DNA of 64,000 nucleotides from assembly GCA_905182995.1 (NCBI GenBank), contig CAJJDP010000118.1, positions 239,062 to 303,061 of the forward strand, written 5' to 3'. This document shows, in pieces, positions 25,082 through 37,043 of this stretch (position 1 is the stretch's first letter; each line of letters begins with the position of its first letter). The notes beneath the pieces are model-generated. The model made no database searches. It was not told the origin of the DNA and worked only from the letters and a program-made list of their open reading frames with translations. The DNA comes from Paramecium octaurelia. Lineage: Eukaryota; Ciliophora; Oligohymenophorea; Peniculida; Parameciidae. The translations under genes were made by a program, and so were the position numbers.

Positions 25082-27574
25082 ATGGGATGTCTAGGTAGTC
25101 GTCCTTAGAATGAGGAAAAGGCGTCATCTGATAATTTGTATAATTTGTTGGATTAATTGACAGAAGGACAGTTTGTTGAGACCATCATCATATACACATC
25201 TGTTTATAACTATTGCTACATCAAGCAGAGAAAGGAGTGGGTATTATAGAAGAAGAGAATCATAAAGAGTGCAGATAAGTGGATGCAAAGCAATTTAGAA
25301 TCTAGAAATTATATGCACTCATTCTTGGATTCACATCCTTAATCTATCATTTTATTGAGGCCTCTTCGAAATTTCAAACCTGCAATCACTTAAGCAACTA
25401 TTCACACAACCCTAATGAAAAATGACTTCTTTCCCCAACAGATTTTTGTAAAGTTTGTGGATGTCAAACAAGCATAATTAATCAATTTTAGCAATAATGG
25501 AAAATACACTTTTTTTTTGCAATTGTAATTGTATAAGTTGCAAAGTCTTAAACAATTCTATAAATTCTAATAAATCATCACCATTAAGATATCCAAAATA
25601 TTTAAGTTTGCTCAATTTGAGTTTTATGGTTTGATAAATTGGACCTCAACACACAAGTATGCAGATTTATAAAAGTTTATCAATAAGTATGGATGGCATA
25701 TGAAATTCATAGATATAAGTGAAAATGTACCTGAACATCATTAGTGTATAATTATCACAGAGTATTTTAGATTTCAACCCAAATCAAGTATTTCACATCG
25801 AAGAATCAACCAAAGAAGATATATTCATCATCATTGATCCATAAGGCAAAGTAATCAGAGCAGAAACCCCTGAATTTTATGTCTCCAAAAAACCAGATTA
25901 AGCCTGTGAAGAATTTGATGACGTTAGTTCTCAGAAATCTAAGGCAATTAAATATGAAAAGAAGTTACTGAAAGAATTGCACATTCATTATTCATCATAT
26001 ATCAGTAAGAATAAACCATAAACACCAAAACCTACATTAACAAAATAATAGATTTTACAATAACAAATCTACCAATCCAGTGAGACTATCAGCTATGTGC
26101 AATACAAGGATTTCAAGTAATTGTTTAAGAGCGCACGTTTGCCTTAGATATTATCTAAGTATCATCCAGGAGAACCGTTTTAATTTGAACTCATTAAACA
26201 GATCTATTTTAATTATGATTTTGATGAGCAAAAATTCAAAGAAGTCTCTAAATCCTACTTGTTACCTTCAATATATCCTGCAGCATCCATTCAGAAATAA
26301 AAAATACTGACAGAAACTTGCAGAGAATTAAAAGAATCAATTGGATTGAGATGGAAGGTATTGATCTTGCATTATATTAGGACCCTGATTTAAATGTCTA
26401 TTCCATTCCTCACACTTACACATTCAATAAAATTGATTTGATGGATTTCCTATAGGATTTCACCCAATAGTTCCACTTCAAATTGAAACTATTCTTAATT
26501 AAACGAAGAAGTATAGAATGGTAGACAGAATAAAAAAGTGAAAGTAAAATAATGAGAGTTAGAGATTAAGATAAGGTGGAGTGGACTAATCAAATGAGAG
26601 ACTCGTTTGTTTTTCTGGACATATATGAATTACATAATAAATCTATTGCAATCAAGAACTTAGATGAGTTAAAGTTATTGAAATAACAATAGGAATAACA
26701 TATCATTTAATTTAAGTCAATCAAAACTTAGAATCTGTGCAGTAATGGAATGAATTTGATTAGGAAATATATCTATCATGGCATAGATTACTAGATATCA
26801 ATAAATGAGAAATTGATGGATTTCGATGAATCCATAAAAATTACCAATAATACTTTGCTCTTTGTTTTGTATGATGATTTTGAGAAATAAATACTCATAA
26901 TCTTAAATAAATTGGCATCCGTTGAGGATGAATTCTAAGAGCCCACCAATATCATAATAATCACTCAATTAGAAAACCACAGTAATATAATCAAGGAGTT
27001 TATTACTTAAAGGATTCAAAAATTGCAAATTTAATTTTGTCATTTCAATTAAGTTTGGAATCAAAACACTGGGTTATCCTTTAAATCGGACATTATAGAA
27101 AAATACTTCAATGTTAGAAGAGATTACAAAACAGTAATATATTTTTTGATTAAATTATAGTTTTACATTGATAAATATGGTTATTTGATGGCAATTCAAT
27201 CAAATGATGAGTTTATTGATGCCATATGGACAAACAATCAGAATTAAATCATAGTAGATTGGTTCATTCAGCAATTTGGGTAATAATCTACATGTTACAT
27301 TAGAATGACACATAAGAATGATGATTCGGAATGGAAATAAATTAAACAAGAATGTTGCTAATTTAATTAGAAATATGAAGAAATTGTGAGTCGATATGAA
27401 ATTCCAAAATAGATGATAGTAACAATAAAATCGATTAAATGCTTACTATGGGACAGTCACAATTACAGTTTTTTAGAATATTCAAATTGTCCAACTATTA
27501 CTCACAATCTAAACGTAAAGTAAATAGCATTGTTAAATATTTTCATCCCCAATATTATTAAATTAATAATTTGA
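25082..27574 (+). CDS. large cytosolic protein with N-terminal MGCLGS lipidation site, unknown
   Basis: 805 residues; three introns (25, 23 and 27 nt, at about 25.75, 26.36 and 27.14 kb) keep one frame. The N-terminus MGCLGS fits N-myristoylation of Gly2 with palmitoylation of Cys3, so peripheral membrane attachment is likely. The segment around residues 210-280 (INWTSTHKYADLQKFINKYG, FIDISE, IFIIIDPQGKVIRAE) has the strand-helix rhythm of a thioredoxin-like fold without a CxxC, and similar modules may recur. No family assigned. Its TGA (27572-27574) lies 15 bp from the stop of the convergent ligase gene. Confidence 0.7.
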
Positions 27575-27589
27575 ATACCAAACTTAAAA

Positions 27590-29682
27590 TCAATAAAAAT
27601 CATCATCCTACTCAAACGTATTATTACTGGCAACAACGGCTTATTATTTATATACATCATATAAAAATTATGAACTAGTGGCTTCATTAGGCTTCTTGTC
27701 CTCTCTCACTTTAATCAATCTAGGAAATCTCAATCCTACTCCTTTATTATTTAATTATAAGATGGTTGAACAAGCACTATAGATAGGTGATATTTGAATG
27801 TCGGCACTCTTGATCTCCCAAACAACAACAGGACTAAACCAAACATCCATATTCACTCCATCACATTTATATTCTGATAATGGATGAGGAATTAAGTATT
27901 CTTGAAAGAATTAAAAAAACTTCTCCAAATTTTCATCACTAAACCCTGTGCCAATTTTGCAAGTGGTTTCATATTAATCCATATCTTCATTATAACAGGC
28001 CAATAAATAGCTTCCATAAAATCCCTTTCTTTTGCCTGTTCCATAACAAGCCCCAATAGGTACTAAATCAAATGTGTCAGACAGTCCATTATCTAGATAA
28101 TCCTTTTTTAATTTCAACCAATTAAATGATCTCTTAGCTGGTTCATATTGAGAATTTACCTCCAAAGTCTTTATCATCAAACCTTCACATCCCATTTTGA
28201 TGGAATTTAAAAGAAATTCTTCAATTTCTTCAAAATTTTCAGAGTCTCTAGATGTTGCAAACTTCAACTTTCCTTCCTCCTCCTTAAACGTGTCTCTTAA
28301 AGTCGATCTTCTTTTTTCCAAAGTCTCTTTCAAAAAACTTTGCCTGTTCAAATATAGCAAATCAAATATGTATAAACAAACTTGAACTTCAATTTGATTT
28401 TAATCAACATTCTTTTTTGCTCTACTTGTTAGAGTTTGAAATGGTAAAATTCGATTATTTGCAACATCGTAAGCAACAATTTCAGAATCAATAATAAATC
28501 CATCCAAATGTTAATAATGAGTGTGAATATAGGTGACAATATCTGGGTATGTTTGGGTCATGTTTTCTAAATTCCTCGAAAAGATACTAACTTGGCCATT
28601 TTCAAAATGAATCTGACCTCTTAAACCGTCATATTTATATTCACAGGTAAATTTCATATTTTCGAATCTCTAAAATATCATCTGAATTGATTTCATAGGT
28701 TTAGCCAACATGGGTTTACAGGGCACTCCTGGTATAATATGACATATTTCAGGAACCTCCTTTAAACTCTGAATACTGAATAGAGTATCAATTATCTTTT
28801 TGTAATTTGGGCATTCACATAATGCTTGATTTATTATGCTTTCATAATCCCCTTCCACATTCCCCTTGTGATACAATTAGAATGCTCGAGCTAAAGCAGC
28901 TTACATAGTCTTTTCAGCTGCTCCAATCTTGAGATTCTTCTCGATGAATCTTATTATGTATTTAGCTTCAATTGGTTTAGCCATTCTTAATAGATTGGTC
29001 AGAATTCTCTCTTTCTCCAATGAACTCCCTGTGCCTTCTTATTTTTGCAATTACTACAAAGTGTTAAACACTTAAATCATTGTTAATTTAACTTCCTCCT
29101 TGACTGTCTGAGATACAAAAAACTTATTTAATGATGTTTAAGTTGATTTGGATTTTTCAATCGCCAAACCTAAATCTCCCAATGTGTTCATTAATTCTCT
29201 TACTTATTTTTCCTTTTCATAGTTATATTTTATATACACTCTTCCCAGACACAGCACTTATGGATTTTACAATGATTCCTTGTCCAATCCCCAATTCCCA
29301 TGATTCATAATCAGGTCCCAATTTCAAAATGCTAAACAAATATGCAGGTACAAATTCCTCTCTATTTTCCTTCATGATTCTAATAAACAATTTGGCCACT
29401 AATTCTTTGATAGCATCCTTAGAATTCTACCCTTTTATTTCTCCAACCTTTTATATTGAAAGTAGACTCTACTTGTTCATATAATTCTGCCATATCCATG
29501 AATAGAACTGCACCTTTCACCTCTGGATTGAGTTGCTTTGATTTTGAAGAAGGCACTTTTAATTCTGCTATAAGTTTCTCCTTCTTGAGGTTTTCCTCTA
29601 TAAATTGTTATTCCTTAATCTAATCATTAGAATCTTCTCCTTTCTTGCTTGATTTGAAGTATGAGGCTATGTTTTTTTGCAT
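27590..29682 (-). CDS. LIG1: ATP-dependent DNA ligase I
   Basis: About 680 residues. Seals nicks during lagging-strand replication and excision repair. The N-terminus [14 protein letters not shown] carries a PCNA-interacting PIP box (QxxIxxYF) at the very start, as in other eukaryotic ligase I enzymes. Nucleotidyl-transferase motif I reads [15 protein letters not shown] with the adenylated lysine in KYDG; later motifs include [31 protein letters not shown] and the C-terminal [20 protein letters not shown]. The lack of BRCT domains and the PIP box separate it from ligase IV. One intron interrupts the N-terminal region (near 29.46 kb), and at least one more is needed near 29.25 kb. Confidence 0.95.
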
Positions 29683-29867
29683 AAGGCGCGTAATAATTTA
29701 ATCAAATTTTAATTATTTTACATGGTTTCCTATAAATCTATTTTAGACGGTTCTTTGATTCAGTCTCAAATATTATTGTAGTTAAGATTCTTATATTAAA
29801 ATAACTATACAATAATGATTCATCTTTAAATCCATTATACTTTATATATTTTATATAATGTTAGTAG

Positions 29868-30093
29868 CTCATTGAGTGAAATTGGAGCTAAACAATTAGC
29901 TGGTTGTTACACTAATTTGAATTGATTATCATTTATGGATATTTCACTTTACAATACTAAAATCATCTGGGAAGGAATTGATGCTCTAATGCATGCTTGT
30001 AAGCATCTCTACAATTTTGAGAGATTTAAATTTAGATGAACCTTGCAATCCAATCAGAAATAAAGTATCCAAAGTTAACCTCAGATGAGGAGA
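29868..30093 (+). pseudogene. leucine-rich-repeat gene remnant
   Basis: Short fragments in shifting frames resemble the end of an NLRC/RNase-inhibitor-type LRR protein: SLSEIGAKQLAGCYTNLN (compare the IGxxGAKxLAxxL repeat), then DISLYNTKIIWEGIDALMHA and STILRDLNLD. Frames are broken by TGA and shifts, and I find no start codon. Best read as a decayed gene copy in the spacer between ligase and the coiled-coil gene; the rest of 29683-30167 holds nothing. Confidence 0.35.
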
Positions 30094-30167
30094 TTGTGGT
30101 TACATGAGATTCACGAGAAAAAGATGGATAATTACGAGATATTAGTATGATTATTTATAAATTATCA

Positions 30168-31292
30168 TCATTCTTGTTACAATAACTAATGTTCTAATTT
30201 TCTATTATTTTAGCCTATGATTGAAATCTAAATAGTTAATTAAATATATATACTCTATCTTCAAGTTCTTTTATTTCATCATCATAATCGATCTCTGTAA
30301 TTAAATTCTTTAGCTTCTTATTTTCCCCTTCTAGTTACTTAATCTAAGGATTGAATATATTATCATACTTTATCATTAAGTTTATCTAGCTGAGTATTTC
30401 TTTGAGAATTCAACTTTTATTTTTGCATCTTTTCTTCATGCAATGCTGAATCGTATTTGTATCTATACTGAACTTCATCATGCTTAGATTTTTAGTATTA
30501 TATTTGTTAAGATTGAAGTTCCAATTGTAACTATTATACTTCTTAATCCAAATCTGAGAATTCAGAATAGATTGTGTTCAACTATTCATTTTCAATGATT
30601 AATCCTGTGACTTTGGATTCAAGGTCTTACACCAAGGATTGGAGTTTAGTATATTCATTCAATGAATCCAAACCCTTGAGATTCTCGCAATTGAATTGTT
30701 CCAATTTTTACAGTAATCCATCATATTCTTCTTGCATCTACAATAATTCAGTTTACTATTACTCCTTTTCTTTACGTAATCCTTCAATATCACTAATTCT
30801 TAACAATTAACTATTATCCTGATTCAATTTATCATTTAAAGTTTATAACATAATAATTTTATTTTCTAATTCTCTGATAAATTAGGTACTATTGCCTCTT
30901 TAAATTTATGATTCCAGTTTAAAAATAGTTTGTTGTAATTTCTAATTCTAATCTTTTATGAATTGCACTTCTGTTAATAAATGATTAGTTTTAGGTTGCT
31001 GTGAAATACCTCGATATCCTGGAGAGTGAATTTCGATGTGTTTCTAGCTGTAATTTTTTCGTAATGGTGAAGTTACAAGTTGCTGAATTGTGTTCCTACG
31101 TAAAGGAGCTGGACTCATTATGATTGAATTGTGTTGTTCTTAGATCTGCGGCTTAACCTTGAATTAAACATTATAATTTTGATTGCTTTTATAATCGCTA
31201 TGAAGAGTGGCAGTTTTGAATTGTGCGTTTTTAGGTGTTGCTCCTCTATTATCTTAATTATAGTCAATCTATGAGAGTGGTTATCTTTGCAT
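30168..31292 (-). CDS. coiled-coil protein, unknown
   Basis: 357 residues with two introns (25 nt starting GTATGATAATAT, 26 nt starting GTATATATATTT, both near the 3' end). An N-terminal unstructured part (MQRQPLSQIDYNQDN, MSPAPLRRNTIQQ) precedes a continuous coiled coil rich in Gln, Glu, Leu and Lys to the end (for example LQMQEEYDGLLQKLEQF). A downstream ATG at the MSPAPLRR segment is an alternative start. Likely structural or cytoskeletal; no specific family. Confidence 0.8.
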
Positions 31293-31328
31293 ATTCAAAA
31301 TAAACTGTTAATTATAATTTTTAATAAA

Positions 31329-32832
31329 TCATGGTATATACTCTTTGAACAATGTCTCTAATAACTAAATTGGATCCTTGAACTCTCCAAACCTATCCAA
31401 TTTCAAATACTGTTAATTAAATTGTCTCACGTCCTTTGCATACTTCATAGCCATTAAGTAGTTTTGTAAATAAAGTAATTCCTATTAATACTCCATGATA
31501 TATCATACTTAATCAGACTTATTATCATAGAAATTCAGGATCGGAATACCATTTAATTGCTACATACAAAATGAATATGCGGCATTATCTATTAGTACCA
31601 GATCCGATAACTGTCTGTTTCCAATGACTCTAACCAAAAACAATCACTCAATACCTTAGATCTTTTACGTATGCTCCTTCTTCAGTCTATACACAACTCT
31701 CTCTGAAGAATCGATGCGATATCCATTGTTTTGTTGGATCCAAATAATCAATAACAACATTTGCATAACAAGAATGTGAAGCTGTGAATACAATCAATTC
31801 AAAATGTCTACTCAATGTCTATAACACCTATTGAGCATAAGGTCTGATGTTAATGGATGCCTAAGATGAATTCATATATCGTACCTCAATTACATCTCCA
31901 GTTGGAAATCTTATAGGCAATATTACATCACCTGGTACCTTTAATGATTCATTACAATGAATTAATGTTTCATCTAAATCAAACACTATTGTTTTTTTTA
32001 ATGAAATAGATGGCAAATTTACTCTCTTCTCCTCATACTGCTGAGAATTCTTCACCTTAGAAAATTAAGCAGCTGATATTGATTAGACTAAATGTTCCCT
32101 CACCTATTATATGGGTTTTGTGATCTCTGGTGTCATATAGCATCTTATCACTGATGAAATATAGTATAAGAATTGAGTTTCTGATCTAGTTGATCTTTCT
32201 CTCTAATTGTTTGAAAATGCTATTTTCTATGACATTCCTTTAGCTGACTCAGGATGAATTTAGATTATTTTCTAGATATTCGCTTCGCTGCTTGTTTTTT
32301 ATTAAGTGACAAAGGTTGATAAAGATGGCTTCTTATTGAGATTATCATTTGATACTACTCTTGGGTCATTTACCAAAGTGCTTGATTTCAATTTATTTTG
32401 CATTGAGTTCAAATCAAGATCATTCTTGCTAACTTTTGGTTTATTAATATTTTCCTGTTACTGCTATTATTAATCATTGGTTTTAGTATTAAAAAATCTG
32501 GATGCCAATCCTTGTTTTGTTTGTCTCTAACTATTATCAATATGAGTTTTGATATTTATGATCTTTTACTCCAAATATGATAATTTATCTTATAACTTTC
32601 TATATTCAAAGATTTCCTTAGTGTTTGGCTTCTTGTTTGCAGTCTCTTGTAAATTAGATCTTATTTCCATGTTCTCCTTCTAATCCTTATACTAAAAATT
32701 TTATTTGCTCAATTGAGTCGAACTCTTCATTTGAGTTAATTATTTCATTTAGTTAGCTGAGCTAGGTCTCGTTTGTTCTGGAATGTACCTTCCTAAATTC
32801 TTTTCAGATAATGGTCTTCTCAATTCATACAT
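31329..32832 (-). CDS. SCP/FCP1-like (NIF) phosphatase of the HAD superfamily
   Basis: 483 residues with introns of 25 and 27 nt near the 3' end. A long low-complexity N-terminus (MYELRRPLSEKNLGRY) precedes the catalytic domain: KKTIVFDLDETLIHCNES (DLDETL with the nucleophile Asp), IRPYAQQVLQTLSRHFELIV, FTASHSCYANVVIDYLDP, FRESC, YVKDLR and LVLIDNAAYSF. This is the CTD small phosphatase type, acting on phospho-Ser/Thr, possibly the polymerase II tail or signalling proteins. No membrane segment, unlike Dullard. Confidence 0.92.
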
Positions 32833-33230
32833 GTGAACGGTAAAATTTTAATTTTTAAATTAATTAGTGTAATTCATTTATTTTATATTAATCACTCAAA
32901 TGAATCATATATTTTTTTACTAATAATGATGTACTCTTTTTAATAGATAATTAAATAAGATAGGGATATCTTTTTGTAATTTTTTGTACGATGTATATTT
33001 ACATTACAATATATGGTGATATTTCAAATCATATTGATTACATAATAATTAATAGTTTATCAAGATCATTATTGATTCATTTAACTTCATAAAATTAGTG
33101 TCAAAAAACTCTTGAGTTAATTGATATCAAGAATCTTACATAACCATAAATTTAGAACAGGAAGATTTAAGTCTACTCTAATTAAGGAAATTTATGTAGT
33201 AGTAACTTTACAACAATAGCATAGATGAGA
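32833..33230. other. AT-rich spacer
   Basis: No supported gene on either strand; only short chance ORFs. It separates the phosphatase start from the cluster of small minus-strand ORFs. Confidence 0.5.
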
Positions 33231-33464
33231 TCATTTGCTTAGCCTATTTTTTGAATAAAATGCATTTAATAATGTAAAATTTCTTGACCACCTTTATTAG
33301 AATCTATTATCAATAAATGCTAGAGTTATTTTGATTGTTAAACCTTAACATAATGATAGTCTTATCTCTCTAAAACATAATTCCCACTATAATTATTTTT
33401 GATTAAATCTTATTCCTTAACAAAAGCTCTTAGCAATAATATATAGACTTAATGTTTGTGACAT
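33231..33464 (-). CDS. possible 77-residue ORF or last exon of the upstream gene
   Basis: An open frame starts with ATG at 33464, one base after the TGA of the upstream gene (33466-33468): MSQTLSLYIIAKSF to NAFYSKNRLSK. No domain seen. Alternatively a 40-nt intron (GTATTAAATGCT...ATTAAG) would splice the upstream membrane-protein gene into this frame (phase fits), removing its TGA and making this an exon. I cannot decide between the two from sequence alone. Confidence 0.35.
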
Positions 33465-33465
33465 T

Positions 33466-33900
33466 TCAGTCAAACAGCATTTAATACTTTACTTATTTAC
33501 CTTGGCACATCTTAAATAAGGCAATAAATATCACTCCAAGAATTATTAAAATCCATTATTTGAATAATGGATTTTTGATAATATTATTGTTTAATGGAGA
33601 CTATATTGTTGTCATTTGTCTTGATTTTTTTATTTTCTTTTTCAATTTTGCATTAGCATTATTATTGCTATTTCTTTTGAATATTTATTTAATGCTCACA
33701 GTATTTCCATCCATTCTAATTTCGATCAGATTACAGAGATTGAATGAATTATCCCAATTATTTATACTAATTGATTAGTGTGAATCATTATAACCAATTT
33801 ACTACTCTTTTTCATTCTTATAACCTAAGAATCTGAATTTAGAATAAAAGTGATAATTATAGGTGATTATAATAATGATGCAAATGATTAAATGTTTCAT
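33466..33900 (-). CDS. small membrane protein, unknown
   Basis: 144 residues, no intron needed. N-terminal hydrophobic signal or anchor (MKHLIICIIIIITYNY), a polar Asn/Lys-rich middle (FKRNSNNNANAKLKKKIKKS), and a C-terminal transmembrane helix (QWILIILGVIFIALFKM) with a short tail. Its ATG overlaps the TGA of the 33-residue ORF upstream as ATGA. A 13-bp perfect inverted repeat (33548-33575) lies inside the codons before the C-terminal helix. Function unknown. Confidence 0.6.
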
Positions 33901-33998
33901 TCTTCATGGGCATGACTGGGTTATGTTCCCTTAATCATCCAACAGACATAAGCTGGGTATCCTAATTGGAGAGCTCTGAGCGATCTGAAAAACCACAT
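33897..33998 (-). CDS. candidate 33-residue micro-protein
   Basis: ATG to TGA in 34 codons: MWFFRSLRALQLGYPAYVCW then MIKGTQPSHAHEE. Local base composition is clearly less AT-rich than the flanks, and the peptide has a plausible single membrane span with a basic N-side, like very small mitochondrial inner-membrane subunits, but I recognise no family. The opposite strand also has a 34-residue ORF here (MMQMIKCFILHGHDW). It could instead be an exon of the downstream gene, but no GT...AG intron of normal length joins them. Confidence 0.35.
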
Positions 33999-34035
33999 GT
34001 TTGATTTATTCTAAATAAAAAATATTAATAATTAA

Positions 34036-35303
34036 TCATTAATCTCCAGAAGAAAACTTGAATCTTTGTTTGTTAGATTTGACTTTTCCTTGATTTTATG
34101 ATGTGAAATCAGGAATAGCGATTTATTACTAAGATTTTGTTATATTATTAATTGGAACTTCAATTTCCTAAGCATATTGCTTGTTTAATTCTTGAGTCAG
34201 AGACTTTGAATCCAAAGATAGCTTATCTAATAAGCCACAAAAGCTATTTGATCTGGAGATCTTCTCAGAATGACAGTCTTCACTTTTAATTGATTGCTCT
34301 CCCTAATAGTAATTATAACACATTTAATATTGCTGCTGTGCCAAGTAGTACTGATATTGGTACATCAAAAATTATTGTTATTATATATAATTAATATTCC
34401 TATCTAAACAGATTACTTTTTAGGGTTTTTGTTCTTGCATTTAATCGCTATTAGCATTACATTATTAGGGAACTAATTTTTAGATGATGTTATTTATAAG
34501 TTAATCCATATCTAATTACATTTGTAAACCTTTCGTTTCCTTGTTTATTAGACTCTTGAATCTATTTTTCACTTAGTTTTCAGTTCTATTTTTCATCTTT
34601 TACGAAATCTTAGACCATTTCAATCCTTCAGACTGAGCTAATTTCATCAAACACAAATCCTCCTCCGGTTTCCAATAACTCCTATTAAAACACCTCTCTT
34701 TGATTATACCTATTGATTCTGGGATCCAAATAATTATTCCATCTCTCTCTACATTGTTTGGCTTTCTTGAAATATCGACCATTTGATTTCATGAATATCT
34801 AAAACTGAATTTCGTGCCATTTCAAATTCTTACTATTTTCAACTTCCACTTTTAACATCTGTTCTTCTTCCTAACACCACTGCAATCTATCCTCTCTTCC
34901 GATCATATGACATAGCCATTTGTATTAACAATTTAAACTGCTTTTGAATTTAATCAACTTCTCAACCATCTCCCAATCGTTCTAATTATCAACATCCCAA
35001 CATACCATTTTTAAAAGATTCATTTTATGCATCGTACAATATTATATCACTATCCAAATCAATATTTTCCATTCTTGGTCTGTCCATTAGGTTTGTGAAT
35101 GCATTTATAAGAAATTTCTACATTAGCATTTACACTTACTTTTGATCTTCAAATGCATAAAACTCTTGCACTTCCCCAAATGTTATCACTTTCTAACTCA
35201 ATTTAAAATCGACCAATTTCTAATATTGAGTCAAATCGATATTCCAATCCCCCTCCCCAAGACTCTTGAAGTAATCCAGAAGTACACTTCCATTAGATTT
35301 CAT
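34036..35303 (-). CDS. Myb-domain protein with three Myb-like repeats
   Basis: 399 residues from four exons; introns of 22 nt (GTAAGTGTAAAT...), 28 nt (GTATAATCAAAG...) and 18 nt (GTTTACAAATGTAATTAG) give an exact reading frame. Three tandem SANT/Myb-like units: QTQWTDQEWKILIWIVIQ, then QWCQEEEQMLKVEVENSK to KQCRERWNNYLDPRINRS, then YWKPEEDLCLMKLAQSEG to KNRTENQVKNRFKSL. The second and third match the DNA-binding R2R3 pattern. The C-terminus is Gln/Ser-rich. Probable transcription factor or telomere/chromatin protein of the c-Myb type. Confidence 0.9.
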
Positions 35304-35635
35304 AGATTAAGATTACATTTAATATTTATCATAATAAAATATGACCCATGAATCTAAAATCAAAGATTTTATTCACTAAATCGGTTTAATTATTAGTATT
35401 TACACTTATATATATGATACAATTATTTATAAATCATTAATTAGGATGTTCTCAAAATCGATACTGATATCATCAATTATAACTCTCATTTGGAAATGCA
35501 ATTTAAATCATTTTGTTTGACAATTGAAGATAAAAAGGATAATATTATATTGACCACTCGACTTTCATTTATCTAATTCTCAACATAGATAATTAATAAA
35601 AACGAATGTTTATTATAATTTAATAGCCTTAAATA
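35304..35635. other. spacer
   Basis: About 330 bp between two minus-strand genes. A 24-codon plus ORF (MFSKSILISSII, near 35449) is hydrophobic but too short to support. Confidence 0.45.
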
Positions 35636-37043
35636 TCAATTTTAGGATGGAGTTCTTTTTTTACTCTTTGGTGGCCTATATTTTTGGACTAAATCGCTCT
35701 CCATTTTTTAAATCAAGTTTGAACTCTTCAACATATTAAAAAGTATATTGTAATTAATATCACTCTTGCAGTCCATAAACATCACTATATTCTCAATCTC
35801 TTCATCAATCAATTGTAAATGTTCTTACATAATATAATTGAAAATGATCTCATTTACAAATCCTAAAATAACTATTAGATCTAGTACCATTCTTATCATT
35901 ATCATGTTCTTAAAAGATTTCTAATAGTTTAATCGACTTATCTTGCATTCTAACTTTTATCTTCGACATAATTCCCTCAATTATGACTGCACTAGGCAAT
36001 TTCTTTTACTCCTCCTATAATTATGGCATTTTGGCTTTTAAAACTGCGTGCCCATAAAAATGTCTCTTGGTTCCTATCTATTGATCTGTTGGTTTCTCAA
36101 CTGTATATCCAACAACTAAAATAGAATTCACTATTACAATTCTCAGGCGAATGATCCTTATTTTTCTTGCAACTTTTATTTATTGTTTTTATGTTTAATG
36201 GCTCATTGCAAAAATAGCATATCATTTCTGATTCTTTCAATTATTCAGTAAAGAATTCTACCAACTTTTGCCACTCTTTAATTTCATTCTCAGAGTGTCT
36301 TCTTAATATTTATTAAGACAATTCCTCTTCTTGCTTTCTTTCGTTTATCATTCTCCATATAATCTCATTCAGAACCTCAAGCATTTACTATTGTCCCTCC
36401 ATCTTTCCTAGTAGTAATCTTAAGTCAGTTAATTCTCTAGGTAAATCATCCGGAATCTCATCTATTCCTTTGTTATAAGGTTTTGCAATCAAAAACTCAA
36501 TCCTATCTAATAGACTCTAGCTATCAAATAGAAATTCAAGGTAATCATTCTTTTTTGTCAAATTAAAAAACTAAATTGCCAAGTCATTCATTTCATCCAA
36601 ATCTCTAAAATCCAATATACTAGAATGCTTACGATTATATCACTGATATTTAATGTTGTAGAATTGTTTATTTCATTTATTCTGCTTAATTAAGGCGGTC
36701 CTCTATTCCATTCATCTCAGCTCTGCAATCTCGCTCAATTATATTTTTGACATATTTGATCTCTTGAATTCTATATTCAATTCTATTTATCTAAGCAAAT
36801 ATTTCGTCTCTCTTTGGTAAAATATTATGCAATATTTCTTATTTTATATGTTCAACTCTCATCTTAAAAGCCTCTTACAATGAATTAATTCGATGTAACT
36901 AAATTCATTCCTTATTGACATACCGTGTAATTATGCGGTCCCAAGGTAGTACAAAGCTTGCAGATTGGTTCTTCACATGATTCACAGAAATATGTTAATT
37001 CTCTATTGTGATGAACGCAATTTTTTTAATTTAAATTGCTCAT
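35636..37043 (-). CDS. B-box zinc finger / coiled-coil / EF-hand protein
   Basis: 435 residues with four introns (25, 28, 22 and 25 nt). N-terminal B-box: CVHHNRELTYFCESCEEPIC, KLCTTLGPHNYTLHR. A coiled-coil central part follows (IEYRIQEIKYVKNIIERD), then a Cys pair region (CYFCNEPL...CKKNKDH), and near the C-terminus a canonical EF-hand loop FQEHDNDKNGFVNEIIF (D-x-D-x-N-G). No RING precedes the B-box, so it is not a full TRIM ligase. The combination suggests a calcium-responsive scaffold. The EF-hand is complete only after removing the last intron, which also supports that splice. Confidence 0.82.

Noticed and set aside
33560-33778. Hydrophobic 72-codon ORF on the plus strand
   Set aside because: It is the antisense of Lys/Asn-rich codons in the minus-strand membrane-protein gene; AT-rich coding often gives such hydrophobic shadows.
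33860-34000. Possible C/D-box snoRNA or other structured RNA
   Set aside because: Box-like ATGATG and CTGA motifs are present, but there is no terminal stem, and the segment is better explained by the minus-strand micro-ORF.
34990-35140. Myb gene starting at the downstream Met (MHKMNLLKMV)
   Set aside because: A 22-nt intron upstream joins a further exon (MKSNGSVLLDYFKSLGEGDW) in frame and restores the first Myb repeat, so the start at 35303 is preferred.
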